Below, piece after piece: positions 24,671 through 33,107 of a stretch of DNA of 51,836 nucleotides; the stretch's first letter is position 1, and every line of letters starts with the position of its first letter. Origin of the DNA: CANKHA01 sp035652315 (lineage in GTDB: Bacteria; Pseudomonadota; Alphaproteobacteria; Rhizobiales; Xanthobacteraceae); assembly GCA_035652315.1 (NCBI GenBank), contig DASREA010000085.1, positions 1 to 51,836 on the forward strand, written 5' to 3'. A model generated the notes under the pieces. The model was not told the DNA's origin and ran no database searches. It was given only the letters and a program-made list of their open reading frames with translations. The translations under genes were made by a program, and so were the position numbers.

Positions 24671-26017
24671 ATGCCGTTTTCGCACCTTGGCCTTTCGGAA
24701 AAGGTCCTCGCCTCCATCAAGGCGGCCGGTTATCCCGCCCCGACCCCAATCCAGGAACAGGCCATTCCGCACGTGCTCGCACGGCGCGACGTTCTCGGCA
24801 TCGCGCAGACCGGCACCGGCAAGACCGCCGCTTTCGTGCTGCCCATGCTCAATCTGCTGGAGCAAGGCCGCGCACGGGCGCGCATGCCACGCACGTTGAT
24901 TCTGGAGCCGACCCGGGAGCTCGCGGCGCAGGTGCAGGATCACTTCATCAAATACGGTGCCAAACATAAGCTGAATGTCGCGCTGCTGATCGGCGGTGTG
25001 TCCTTTGAGGATCAGGATTCCAAGCTAATGCGCGGCGTCGATGTCCTGATCGCGACGCCCGGCCGGCTGCTCGATCACTTCGAGCGCGGGCGCCTGCTGC
25101 TCAGCGGCGTCGAGCTCCTGGTCGTCGACGAGGCTGACCGCATGCTCGATATGGGTTTCATTCCCGACATCGAACGCATCGGCAAGCTGGTGCCCTTCAC
25201 GCGGCAAACGCTGTTTTTCACCGCGACGATGCCACCCGAGATCCAGCGCATTGCCGACACCTTCCTGCATAATCCGGTACGCGTCGAGGTTTCACGTCCC
25301 GCGACCACGGCGGCGACGATCACCCAGTTGCTCGTGGCCAGTGGCCGCGAGCCGCACGAGAAGCGCGAAGCGCTGCGGGCGCAGATCCGTTCCGCGGAAA
25401 AATTCAAGAACGCCATCATTTTTTGCAATCGCAAGCGCGAGGTCGCCCTCCTGCATCGTTCGTTGGTCAAGCATGGTTTCAACGCCGTGGCGCTGCATGG
25501 CGACATGGACCAGGCGGCGCGCATGGCGGCTCTGGAGTCGTTTCGGAAAGGCGAGACCAAGCTGCTCGTCGCCTCCGACGTCGCCGCACGGGGACTCGAT
25601 ATTCCTGAGGTCAGCCACGTCTTCAATTTCGACGTGCCGCACCATCCCGACGATTATGTGCACCGTATCGGCCGCACTGGCCGCGCCGGCCGCACCGGGA
25701 CGGCGATAACGGTGGTCACGCCTGCTGACCATAAGGCGGTGGCAGCCATCGAAAAGCTCACCGGACAAGCGATCCCATGGTCGGGCCAGCCCGGCGCCGC
25801 GGAAAGCCGGGAATCGCGCCACGGTGGCAAATCGCGGCGCCATGGCCGTCATGACTCGCAGCCCCGCAGTAAGACGAAAGCCGTGCCGCCTCCCGCGCCA
25901 CGTGCCGAAAGTGCGCAGCCACATCGCGGTCCGGAGCCCGCGTCCAGTCGCAATGACGGGGGGTCGGGCGCGCATCTTCCCGCCTTCTTATTCCGGCCCA
26001 TTCGGGTGAAAGCCTGA
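24671..26017 (+). CDS. DEAD-box RNA helicase, RhlE-like
   Basis: ATP-dependent RNA helicase of 448 residues, with roles in ribosome assembly and RNA decay. Motifs in order: Q motif PTPIQEQAIP, Walker A AQTGTGKT, PTRELAAQ, ATPGRLLDHF, the DEAD box DEADRMLDMGF, VASDVAARGLDIP and HRIGRTGRAGRTG. Motif III reads TAT (FFTATMPPEI) where SAT is usual, a conservative change. After about residue 375 the chain becomes a basic, low-complexity tail (RHGGKSRRHGRH) typical of RhlE-type RNA anchoring. Monocistronic, with its own promoter. Confidence 0.95.
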   Translation: MPFSHLGLSEKVLASIKAAGYPAPTPIQEQAIPHVLARRDVLGIAQTGTGKTAAFVLPMLNLLEQGRARARMPRTLILEPTRELAAQVQDHFIKYGAKHKLNVALLIGGVSFEDQDSKLMRGVDVLIATPGRLLDHFERGRLLLSGVELLVVDEADRMLDMGFIPDIERIGKLVPFTRQTLFFTATMPPEIQRIADTFLHNPVRVEVSRPATTAATITQLLVASGREPHEKREALRAQIRSAEKFKNAIIFCNRKREVALLHRSLVKHGFNAVALHGDMDQAARMAALESFRKGETKLLVASDVAARGLDIPEVSHVFNFDVPHHPDDYVHRIGRTGRAGRTGTAITVVTPADHKAVAAIEKLTGQAIPWSGQPGAAESRESRHGGKSRRHGRHDSQPRSKTKAVPPPAPRAESAQPHRGPEPASSRNDGGSGAHLPAFLFRPIRVKA

Positions 26018-26154
26018 AATCGGCGGAATTAACGTCCTTTTTGCGCGGCGTTTACGCCCGATTCACCCTCCGATTCTAGGATTGCCGACCTTGGCTGCCG
26101 CTTGCGGTAGCTGACGGGGATTGGAGCTCGCCCGCGGACGGCGGGGGGTACTGC

Positions 26155-27225
26155 ATGAGCGGGCAGCCTAACGACGAGCACGAGCGCAGTTTTGCGTTCG
26201 CGAAGGTGGCGTTTGGCCAGATTCGCGCTTTGCGCCACTCGGCTTCGCCGCGCAATTACAAAATCTGGTACACCTACGCGACCGGATACAATCCGGAGCT
26301 CAATGCAGATATCAATAAGCTGCTGGAGAAAAATGGCCAGGTTACCGAGGCCGATCTCGAGCGCATCTTCGACACTTATCTCTCCTCCAACCGCCTGAGT
26401 CGGCATCTCGACCAAATCGGCGTCCAGGTCCGCGATGAGATCGAGCAGGTGATGTCGATGATCGAGGCGGCTGCCGGTTCCGCCACAACCTACAAGGCAA
26501 ACCTGGCGGGAATGAGCGAGCAGCTCGGCGCGGCGAAGGATCGCGAGGGATTGCGCGCCATCGTCGAAACTCTGGTGCACACCGCCAAGGAGATGGAGCA
26601 GAGCAACAAGGCGCTGGAAGCACGGTTATCCGCGTCGAAGCAGGAAATCAATCAGCTCCAGGCCAACCTGGAAACCGTCCGCCACGAAAGCTTGACCGAT
26701 CCGCTGACGACCCTGGCGAACCGCAAATATTTCGATCAGGCCCTGGAGAAGGCAATCGGGGACGCAATGATCAAGCGGGAGCCGTTGTCGCTGATGCTCA
26801 CCGATATCGACCACTTCAAGAATTTCAACGACAGCTTCGGTCATCTTACCGGTGACCAGGTGCTCCGCCTCGTGGCGCAGACCGTGAAGAACAATGTCAA
26901 GGGCCAGGACATCGCCGCGCGTTATGGTGGCGAGGAATTCGCCATCGTGCTGCCGAACACGATTTTGCGGTCGGCCACCACCGTCGCCGACCATATCCGC
27001 CGCGCGGTGATGGCCAAGCAGTTGATGAAGCGCTCGACGCACGAGCAGCTCGGCCGCATCACGATCTCGATCGGCGTGGCGGCCTTGCGGGACGGCGAGA
27101 CGCCGCAATCCCTGATCGCGCGCGCCGATGCCTGCCTTTATGCCGCCAAGCATGCCGGCCGCAACCGCGTGATCTGCGAAGCCGATCCGGAGGCCGCGGC
27201 GCCGCCCGCCAGTGAAGTGGCCTAG
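26155..27225 (+). CDS. Diguanylate cyclase (GGDEF domain) with degenerate I-site
   Basis: 356 residues, cytoplasmic, with no membrane segment. The N-terminal half (about 1-185) is helical and ends in a coiled coil (ALEARLSASKQEINQLQANLETV) that could dimerise. The GGDEF domain spans about 190-345: DPLTTLANRKYFDQAL, LTDIDHFKNFNDSFGH, RYGGEEFAIVLP (active GGEEF at 258-262), ISIGVAAL. The product-inhibition site expected as RxxD five residues before GGEEF reads KGQD (249-252). It should therefore make c-di-GMP with altered feedback. A run of Gs lies just upstream of the ATG. Its stop overlaps that of sufA by 4 nt, convergently. Confidence 0.93.
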   Translation: MSGQPNDEHERSFAFAKVAFGQIRALRHSASPRNYKIWYTYATGYNPELNADINKLLEKNGQVTEADLERIFDTYLSSNRLSRHLDQIGVQVRDEIEQVMSMIEAAAGSATTYKANLAGMSEQLGAAKDREGLRAIVETLVHTAKEMEQSNKALEARLSASKQEINQLQANLETVRHESLTDPLTTLANRKYFDQALEKAIGDAMIKREPLSLMLTDIDHFKNFNDSFGHLTGDQVLRLVAQTVKNNVKGQDIAARYGGEEFAIVLPNTILRSATTVADHIRRAVMAKQLMKRSTHEQLGRITISIGVAALRDGETPQSLIARADACLYAAKHAGRNRVICEADPEAAAPPASEVA

Positions 27226-27599
27226 GCCGGCGCGTCTTTTTCCGCCGGCGCGAGTTGTACGGATTCGCCGCAGCCGCAGGCGGAAACCTGGTTTGGATTG
27301 TTGAAGACGAATTGCGCCGCCAGCTTGTCGGTCTTGAAATCCATCTCCGTACCGAGCAGGAACATGATCGCCTTGGGATCGACGAGGATGCGTACACCCT
27401 TGTCCTCGACCACTTCGTCATGCGGGCCGGCGGCCGTGGCGTATTCCATGGTATAGGTCATCCCGGCGCAACCGCCGTTCTTCACCCCGACGCGCACGCC
27501 GAGAATAGAGCCATCGGCCTTGGCCATGACTTCCTTGATGCGCGCCGCGGCGGCGTCGGTCAGCCGCATCACTTGAGGTTTCGGTCGCACGCTAGCCAT
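27222..27599 (-). CDS. sufA: Fe-S cluster assembly A-type carrier SufA
   Basis: 125-residue A-type carrier that receives Fe-S clusters from SufBCD and passes them to apoproteins. The three conserved cysteines are visible as VKNGGCAGMTY and VSACGCGES. The ATG at 27599 (MASVRPKPQVMRLTDAAAAR) has GGAG 9 nt upstream; the frame is open 12 codons further up without family similarity. Last gene of the suf operon, 70 nt after sufT. Confidence 0.95.
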   Translation of the reverse strand: MASVRPKPQVMRLTDAAAARIKEVMAKADGSILGVRVGVKNGGCAGMTYTMEYATAAGPHDEVVEDKGVRILVDPKAIMFLLGTEMDFKTDKLAAQFVFNNPNQVSACGCGESVQLAPAEKDAPA

Positions 27600-27669
27600 T
27601 TCTTGTCGTCTCCCGCCGGCATTGATCCGGCACATTCACAATGTAGGCTTTATCGGCCTTAACACAACG

Positions 27670-28077
27670 TCACCACATATTCAGCGTGACCCGCGCCTCA
27701 TCCGACATGCGACTCGGATCCCATGGCGGGTCCCAGACCACGTTGACTTTGACCGGTCCAACGCCGGCGATGCTCGACAGCGCGTTTTCCACCATCTGCG
27801 GTAACTCCTGGGCCGCGGGGCAGCTCGGGGCCGTCAGGGTCATGTCCACAGTCACGCCGCGATCGCCGCCAATGTCGATCTTGTAGATCAGCCCAAGCTC
27901 GTAGATATCGGCGGGAATTTCCGGGTCGTAGACGGTCTTCAACGCCGCGACGACATCATCCGTCAGCCGGTCTAGTTCGTCCGCCGGCAGCGCGGAAGAC
28001 TTATCGGGCGGCGCTGAAGCATCCGGCGCGAGCGGTGCTGAGGACGCAGCGTCCTTGTTTTCCGTCTCGTCGCTCAT
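27670..28077 (-). CDS. sufT: SUF system maturation protein SufT (MIP18/DUF59 family)
   Basis: 135 residues: a disordered acidic, Ala/Pro-rich N-terminus (about 1-32), then the MIP18 domain with VYDPEIPADIYELGLIYKI, VTVDMTLTAPSCPAAQELPQMV (the conserved Cys) and VWDPPWDPSRMSDEARVTLNMW. SufT aids insertion of clusters into demanding Fe-S proteins. Its ATG overlaps the sufS stop by 4 nt (ATGA), so translational coupling is expected. Confidence 0.94.
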   Translation of the reverse strand: MSDETENKDAASSAPLAPDASAPPDKSSALPADELDRLTDDVVAALKTVYDPEIPADIYELGLIYKIDIGGDRGVTVDMTLTAPSCPAAQELPQMVENALSSIAGVGPVKVNVVWDPPWDPSRMSDEARVTLNMW

Positions 28078-29315
28078 GCGAAGAAATCCTGCGCTTTAAT
28101 GAGCGCTTGCGCCAGCGCGTCCACTTCGGACTGGGTGTTATAGAGCGCGAAGGAAGCGCGGCACGTCGCGCTGAGGCCATAACGCGCCAATAGCGGCATG
28201 GTGCAATGGGTGCCCGCGCGCACCGCCACGCCATTTCGGTCAATGACTGTCGCCACATCATGGGGATGCGCGCCTTTCATCTCGAAGGAAATAATTGCCC
28301 CTTTTTCCTTCGCCGTGCCGATGATGCGCAGCGAGTTGATCTCGCGCAACCGGTCCTGTGCATAGCCGAGAAGCGATGATTCGTGGGCCTTGATGCGCAC
28401 GCGGCCGATGGAGTTGACGTAGTCAATCGCCGCCCCGAGCCCGATCGCCTGGGCGATGGCCGGCGTGCCGGCCTCGAATTTGTGCGGCGGATCGCCATAG
28501 GTGATGCGGTCTTCGTAGACGTCCCGGATCATTTCGCCGCCGCCGTTGAACGGCGGCATGGCCGTCAGATGTTCGTATTTCCCGTAAAGGACGCCGATGC
28601 CCGTGGGACCATAGAGCTTGTGGCCGGTGAAGGCGTAGAAATCGCAATCGATATCCGACACGTCCACGTCGAGATGCACCGCCGCCTGGCTGCCGTCCAC
28701 CAGCACCGGAATGCCGCGGGCATGCGCCAGCCGCACCACCTCCTTTACCGGGACGATTGTGCCGAGCGCGTTCGACATCTGCGTGATCGCCACCATCTTG
28801 GTGCGTGAGCCGAGCAGCTTCTCGAATTCATCGAGCAGAAAATTGCCGTCGTCGTCGATCGGCGCCCACCGGATCACCGCACCCTGGCGCTCGCGGAGAA
28901 AGTGCCAAGGAACGATGTTCGAGTGGTGCTCCATGATCGAGAGCACGATCTCGTCGCCGGCCTGGATGCGCTCGCGGCCGAAGGTGGCGGCGACGAGATT
29001 GATCGCCTCAGTGGCATTGCGGGTGAAAATAATCTCCTCGCGGCGCGGCGCGTTGAGGAAGGCGCGCACCTTGTCGCGCGCACCTTCATAGGCTTCCGTC
29101 GCCGCATTGGCGAGATAATGCAGCCCGCGATGCACATTGGCGTATTCGGATGTATAGACCTTGCGCATCCGCTCCAGCACCGCGGTCGGCTTCTGCGCCG
29201 ACGCGGCGTTGTCGAGATAGACGAGCGGCTTGCCATAGACCTGCGTCGCCAGGATGGGGAAATCCTCGCGGATGCGGTTGACGTCATAGCTGCCATTGCC
29301 CACTGCGGGATGCAT
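28074..29315 (-). CDS. sufS: Cysteine desulfurase SufS
   Basis: PLP enzyme that removes sulfur from cysteine for Fe-S assembly on SufBCD. 413 residues. The group II features are visible: LDNAASAQKPTAVLERM, the PLP-binding SIMEHHSNIVPWHFL, the Schiff-base Lys in AFTGHKLYGPTGIG, and the active-site Cys near residue 371 in RAGTHCTMPLL. The ATG at 29315 (MHPAVGNGSYDVNRIREDFP) follows the sufD stop by 2 nt; the frame remains open upstream inside sufD but is a shadow. No sufE gene is in the operon, so the sulfur-acceptor partner must be encoded elsewhere. Confidence 0.96.
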   Translation of the reverse strand: MHPAVGNGSYDVNRIREDFPILATQVYGKPLVYLDNAASAQKPTAVLERMRKVYTSEYANVHRGLHYLANAATEAYEGARDKVRAFLNAPRREEIIFTRNATEAINLVAATFGRERIQAGDEIVLSIMEHHSNIVPWHFLRERQGAVIRWAPIDDDGNFLLDEFEKLLGSRTKMVAITQMSNALGTIVPVKEVVRLAHARGIPVLVDGSQAAVHLDVDVSDIDCDFYAFTGHKLYGPTGIGVLYGKYEHLTAMPPFNGGGEMIRDVYEDRITYGDPPHKFEAGTPAIAQAIGLGAAIDYVNSIGRVRIKAHESSLLGYAQDRLREINSLRIIGTAKEKGAIISFEMKGAHPHDVATVIDRNGVAVRAGTHCTMPLLARYGLSATCRASFALYNTQSEVDALAQALIKAQDFFA

Positions 29316-29317
29316 GG

Positions 29318-30643
29318 TCAACTCCGCGTCGCCACCCAGGCGGCGACCGCCTCCATCAGCACCTCGCGCAGCCCGGCATGCTCGATGCCTTCCACCGCCT
29401 CGCCGACGAAGGACTGAATCAACAGCGCCTCGGCTTCCGACTGCGGAATGCCGCGCGCCTTCAGATAAAACAGCAAATTCTGATCGAGCGCGCCGGCAGT
29501 CGCGCCATGACCGCATTGCACGTCGTCGGCGAAAATCTCCAGCTCCGGCTTGTTGGTCGCCTCGGCGCGCTCCGACAACAGCAGCGCCTGCGTCATCATC
29601 TTGGCGTCTGTTTTCTGCGCGCCGGGGCGCACCGTGATCTTGCCCTGAAAGATACTGCGGCCCTCCCCGTCGGCCACCGCCTTGAACAACTCGCGGCTCT
29701 GACAGCCGCCCACGGCATGATCGACGACCAGCGTATTGTCCGCATGCTGCCGCCCATTGAGCAGGCTCACGCCGCGAATGCCCGCTACCGTTTCTGCTCC
29801 GGCAAAATGCAGGAACATCTGGTTGCGCACCGCCGCGCCGCCGGTGAGGAAGCTGAAGGCGTTAAAGCGCGCCTGCGCGCCGACGGCGGCCATCAGCGAG
29901 GAGACGTGCAGCGCCTTAGCTCCTTCCCCGATCAGCTTCACATGGTCCACATGCGCCCTGTCACCCACTTTAAGTTCCAGCGCGGTATTGACCTGATAAT
30001 CCGTATCCTCGTCGCCCTCGTGACTTTCGATCAGCATGGCGCGCGCGCCCTCTTCCACCACGACCAGGGAGCGGGTGAACAGCGACATGGGGGTGTCCGA
30101 ATTGAAGAAGACCAGATGCAGCGGCCGCTCCGTGGCGGCGCCGGCGGCAACGTGGATCACCGCGCCATCGCCCATCAGGGCGGTGTTCAGCGCCACCGCC
30201 GCGTCATCGACGGCGACCACGTTGCCGATCTGTGGGGTCAAGGAATCGCTGCCCGCCAGCGCCTGTGCCATGGAGCGGATGCTCAGCCCTTTTTCCAGGC
30301 CGGCGAGATCGGAAAGCTCGCAAACGAAAGCGCCGTTGACGAAAACAATGCGCCGGCTTTCTACGTCACCAATGACGCTGCCGGCGGTCTTGGCGCGGGC
30401 CTTGTCGGCAGCATCCGGCGGCGGCGCCAACGGCTTGGCGTCGCGCATCAGCGCGCGCAAGTCGGTATATTTCCATTCCTCGACGCGCCGATGCGGTAGG
30501 CCGTGCGCGTCGAAGCGGCTGAAGGCAAGCTCGCGCAATGCGGCGACCGTGCCGTTTCCCGGAAGCTTGTTTTTGACCGCCGCAAAAGTATTGGCCAGCC
30601 CCAACTCGGCTGCGGTCTTTACCGGTTTGACTTCGACATTCAT
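29318..30643 (-). CDS. sufD: Fe-S cluster scaffold subunit SufD
   Basis: 441-residue partner of SufB in the SufBC2D scaffold. It shows the usual beta-helix core and the C-terminal motif FADDVQCGHGATAGALDQNLLFYLKARG, which contains the conserved His involved in cluster formation, then AEALLIQSFVGE. Upstream lies a 103-bp palindromic repeat that separates it from sufC, and the sequence before its ATG (AAAAAGATTTGCG) is a weak ribosome site. Its expression may therefore be lower than that of sufB and sufC. Confidence 0.96.
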   Translation of the reverse strand: MNVEVKPVKTAAELGLANTFAAVKNKLPGNGTVAALRELAFSRFDAHGLPHRRVEEWKYTDLRALMRDAKPLAPPPDAADKARAKTAGSVIGDVESRRIVFVNGAFVCELSDLAGLEKGLSIRSMAQALAGSDSLTPQIGNVVAVDDAAVALNTALMGDGAVIHVAAGAATERPLHLVFFNSDTPMSLFTRSLVVVEEGARAMLIESHEGDEDTDYQVNTALELKVGDRAHVDHVKLIGEGAKALHVSSLMAAVGAQARFNAFSFLTGGAAVRNQMFLHFAGAETVAGIRGVSLLNGRQHADNTLVVDHAVGGCQSRELFKAVADGEGRSIFQGKITVRPGAQKTDAKMMTQALLLSERAEATNKPELEIFADDVQCGHGATAGALDQNLLFYLKARGIPQSEAEALLIQSFVGEAVEGIEHAGLREVLMEAVAAWVATRS

Positions 30644-30660
30644 CGCAAATCTTTTTCCCT

Positions 30661-30763
30661 GTCATTCCGGGACGGCCCGCGGGGCTGGACCCGGAATCCA
30701 GAAGCAAATACGGAGCTTGCGTCTAGAATCCAGACTCGCCGCTTCGCGGCGCCGCGGAATGAC
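30661..30763. repeat. 103-bp palindromic repeat between sufC and sufD
   Basis: Ends in the perfect inverted repeat GTCATTCC (30661-30668) / GGAATGAC (30756-30763). Inside are GGACCCGGAATCCAG, a degenerate CTAGAATCCAG and a CGCCGC-TTCG-CGGCG hairpin. This layout matches a family of dispersed repeats known from Rhizobiales and other alphaproteobacteria. It fills nearly all of the 133-nt gap inside the suf operon. Confidence 0.8.
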
Positions 30764-30776
30764 AAATAGGCGCGCA

Positions 30777-31532
30777 TCACACCATCTCGTCCTGATATTC
30801 GGCATAGCCGCGCGCTTCCAGTTCCAGCGCCAGATCTTTGCCGCCGCTCTTCACCACGCGGCCTTTCGACAGCACATGCACCACATCCGGCACGATGTAA
30901 TTGAGCAGCCGCTGGTAGTGGGTGATGACGATCATCGATCGCTGCGGCGAGCGCAGGCGATTGACGCCGTCGGCGACCACGCGCAGCGCATCGATATCGA
31001 GGCCGGAATCGGTCTCGTCCAGCACCGCCAGGCGCGGCTCCAGCAGTGCCATTTGCAACACCTCGTTGCGCTTCTTTTCACCGCCGGAAAAACCGACATT
31101 CACCGCGCGGCGCAGCATCTCCTGGTCGATGCCGAGCCTGCCAGCCACCTCGCGCACGCGTTTGAGAAACTCCGGCGTGGACAGCTCCGGCTCGCCGCGC
31201 CGCTTGCGCTGTGCATTGAGCGCGGTGCGCAAGAAAGTCATCGACGCGACGCCGGGAATTTCCAAGGGATATTGAAAGGCGAGAAAAACGCCCTTGGCGG
31301 CGCGCTCGTCCGGCTCCATGGCCAATAGGTCTTCGCCATCGAGCAGCACCTGACCCTGCGTCACCGTGTAGCCGGGCTTGCCCGCCAGCACATAAGCCAG
31401 CGTCGACTTGCCGGAGCCATTCGGGCCCATGATGGCGGCGACCTGACCCTTCTCGACCGTCAGATTGACGCCGTTGAGGATCTTCTTGCCGTCCACCTCG
31501 GCATGCAGGTTCTTGATTGCGAGCAGCGGCAT
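30777..31532 (-). CDS. sufC: Fe-S cluster assembly ATPase SufC
   Basis: ABC-type ATPase that drives the SufBCD scaffold; 251 residues and no membrane segment. Walker A is MGPNGSGKSTLAYVLAG, the Q-loop region FLAFQYPLEIPGV, the signature GFSGGEKKRNEVLQM, Walker B LAVLDETDSGLDIDAL (with the Asp-Glu-Thr form normal for SufC) and the switch VITHYQRLLNYI. The ATG at 31532 lies 1 nt after the sufB stop. Confidence 0.97.
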   Translation of the reverse strand: MPLLAIKNLHAEVDGKKILNGVNLTVEKGQVAAIMGPNGSGKSTLAYVLAGKPGYTVTQGQVLLDGEDLLAMEPDERAAKGVFLAFQYPLEIPGVASMTFLRTALNAQRKRRGEPELSTPEFLKRVREVAGRLGIDQEMLRRAVNVGFSGGEKKRNEVLQMALLEPRLAVLDETDSGLDIDALRVVADGVNRLRSPQRSMIVITHYQRLLNYIVPDVVHVLSKGRVVKSGGKDLALELEARGYAEYQDEMV

Positions 31533-31533
31533 C

Positions 31534-33015
31534 TTACCCAACGCTTCCTTCCAGCGAGATCGAGATCAGCTTCTGTGCCTCGACGGCAAATTCCATCGGC
31601 AGTTGTTGCAGCACGTCCTTGACGAAGCCGTTGACCACCAACGCCACCGCCTCCTCGGCGGAAAGCCCCCGCTGGCGGCAATAGAACAGCATTTCCTCGG
31701 AGATTTTCGATGTGGTCGCCTCGTGCTCGAACACCACCGAGGCATTCTTCGCCTCGATATAGGGCACGGTGTGCGCGCCGCATTTGTCGCCGATGAGAAG
31801 CGAGTCGCAGTTGGTGAAATTGCGCGCGCCAGTGGCTTTGCGATGCGTGGTCACAAGGCCGCGATAGGTATTGTTGGAATGCCCGGCGGCGATACCCTTG
31901 GAGATGATGCGGCTCGAGGTGTTCTTGCCGAAGTGCCACATCTTGGTGCCGCTATCCACCTGCTGATGGCCGTTGGAGATAGCGATCGAGAAGAATTCGC
32001 CGCGCGAATTGTCGCCGCGCAGAATGCAGCTTGGATATTTCCAGGTGATCGCTGAGCCGGTCTCGAGCTGCGTCCAGGAAATTTTCGAGCGCGGGCCGCG
32101 GCACTCGCCGCGCTTGGTGACGAAATTGTAGACACCGCCCTTGCCTTGCGCGTCGCCCGGATACCAGTTCTGGATGGTGGAATATTTGATCTCGGCATCG
32201 TCGAGCGCGATCAGCTCGACCACCGCGGCATGAAGCTGGTTCTCGTCGCGCGACGGCGCCGTGCACCCTTCAAGGTAGCTGACATAGGAACCCTTGTCGG
32301 CGATGATCAGCGTGCGCTCGAATTGGCCGGTCTTCTGCTCGTTGATGCGGAAATAGGTGGACAACTCCATCGGGCAGCGCACGCCCGGCGGCACGTAGAC
32401 GAAGGAGCCGTCGGAAAACACTGCGGCATTCAGCGTGGCGAAGAAATTATCGGTGATCGGCACCACAGTGCCGAGATATTGCCTCACAAGCTCCGGATGC
32501 TTCTGCAAGGCTTCGGAGATCGGCATGAACAGCACGCCGGCCTTGGCCAGTTCTTCCTTGAAAGTGGTGGCGACGGAAACGGAATCGAACACCGCGTCCA
32601 CCGCCACGCGCGAACGCGTGCCGTCTTCGCGTTCGACGCCGGCGAGAATTTCCTGCTCACGCAGCGGAATGCCGAGTTTCTCGTAGGTTTTGAGAATTTC
32701 CGGATCGACGTCCTCGAGCGACTTCAGCGCCTTCTTCTTCGGCGCGGAGTAATAATAGATATCCTGATAATCGATCGGCCCGTACTTCACCTTGGCCCAT
32801 TTCGGCTCGCGCATGGTGAGCCAGCGGCGAAAGGCCTCAAGACGCCATTCCAACATCCATTCCGGCTCATTCTTCTTGGCCGAAATGAAGCGGACGGTAT
32901 CCTCGTTCAGTCCTTTCGGAGCCTTTTCGGATTCGATATCGGTGACGAAACCGTACTTATATTGGTCCACGTCGATACGGCGGACCTTCTCGACGGTCTC
33001 TTGTGCTGCCGGCAT
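31534..33015 (-). CDS. sufB: Fe-S cluster scaffold subunit SufB
   Basis: Main scaffold of the SUF machine, 493 residues. Clear SufB features are YVPPGVRCPMELSTYFRIN, SYLEGCTAPSRDENQLHAAVVELIA, the IQNWYPGDAQGKGGVYNFVTKRG segment and the catalytic Cys/Glu region CRGPRSKISWTQLETGSAITWKYPSC. GGAGGG lies about 5 nt before the ATG, the strongest ribosome site in the operon. It follows the IscS-type desulfurase gene by 92 nt and sufC is immediately next. Confidence 0.97.
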   Translation of the reverse strand: MPAAQETVEKVRRIDVDQYKYGFVTDIESEKAPKGLNEDTVRFISAKKNEPEWMLEWRLEAFRRWLTMREPKWAKVKYGPIDYQDIYYYSAPKKKALKSLEDVDPEILKTYEKLGIPLREQEILAGVEREDGTRSRVAVDAVFDSVSVATTFKEELAKAGVLFMPISEALQKHPELVRQYLGTVVPITDNFFATLNAAVFSDGSFVYVPPGVRCPMELSTYFRINEQKTGQFERTLIIADKGSYVSYLEGCTAPSRDENQLHAAVVELIALDDAEIKYSTIQNWYPGDAQGKGGVYNFVTKRGECRGPRSKISWTQLETGSAITWKYPSCILRGDNSRGEFFSIAISNGHQQVDSGTKMWHFGKNTSSRIISKGIAAGHSNNTYRGLVTTHRKATGARNFTNCDSLLIGDKCGAHTVPYIEAKNASVVFEHEATTSKISEEMLFYCRQRGLSAEEAVALVVNGFVKDVLQQLPMEFAVEAQKLISISLEGSVG

Positions 33016-33107
33016 TCTTCCCTCCGCTCACGGTTTCAAGGACCGCGGGTTGGATCAGTCGGTTATGGTCGGTTGTCGCGCCGGATAATCACCCTTTTGC
33101 GATGCCT

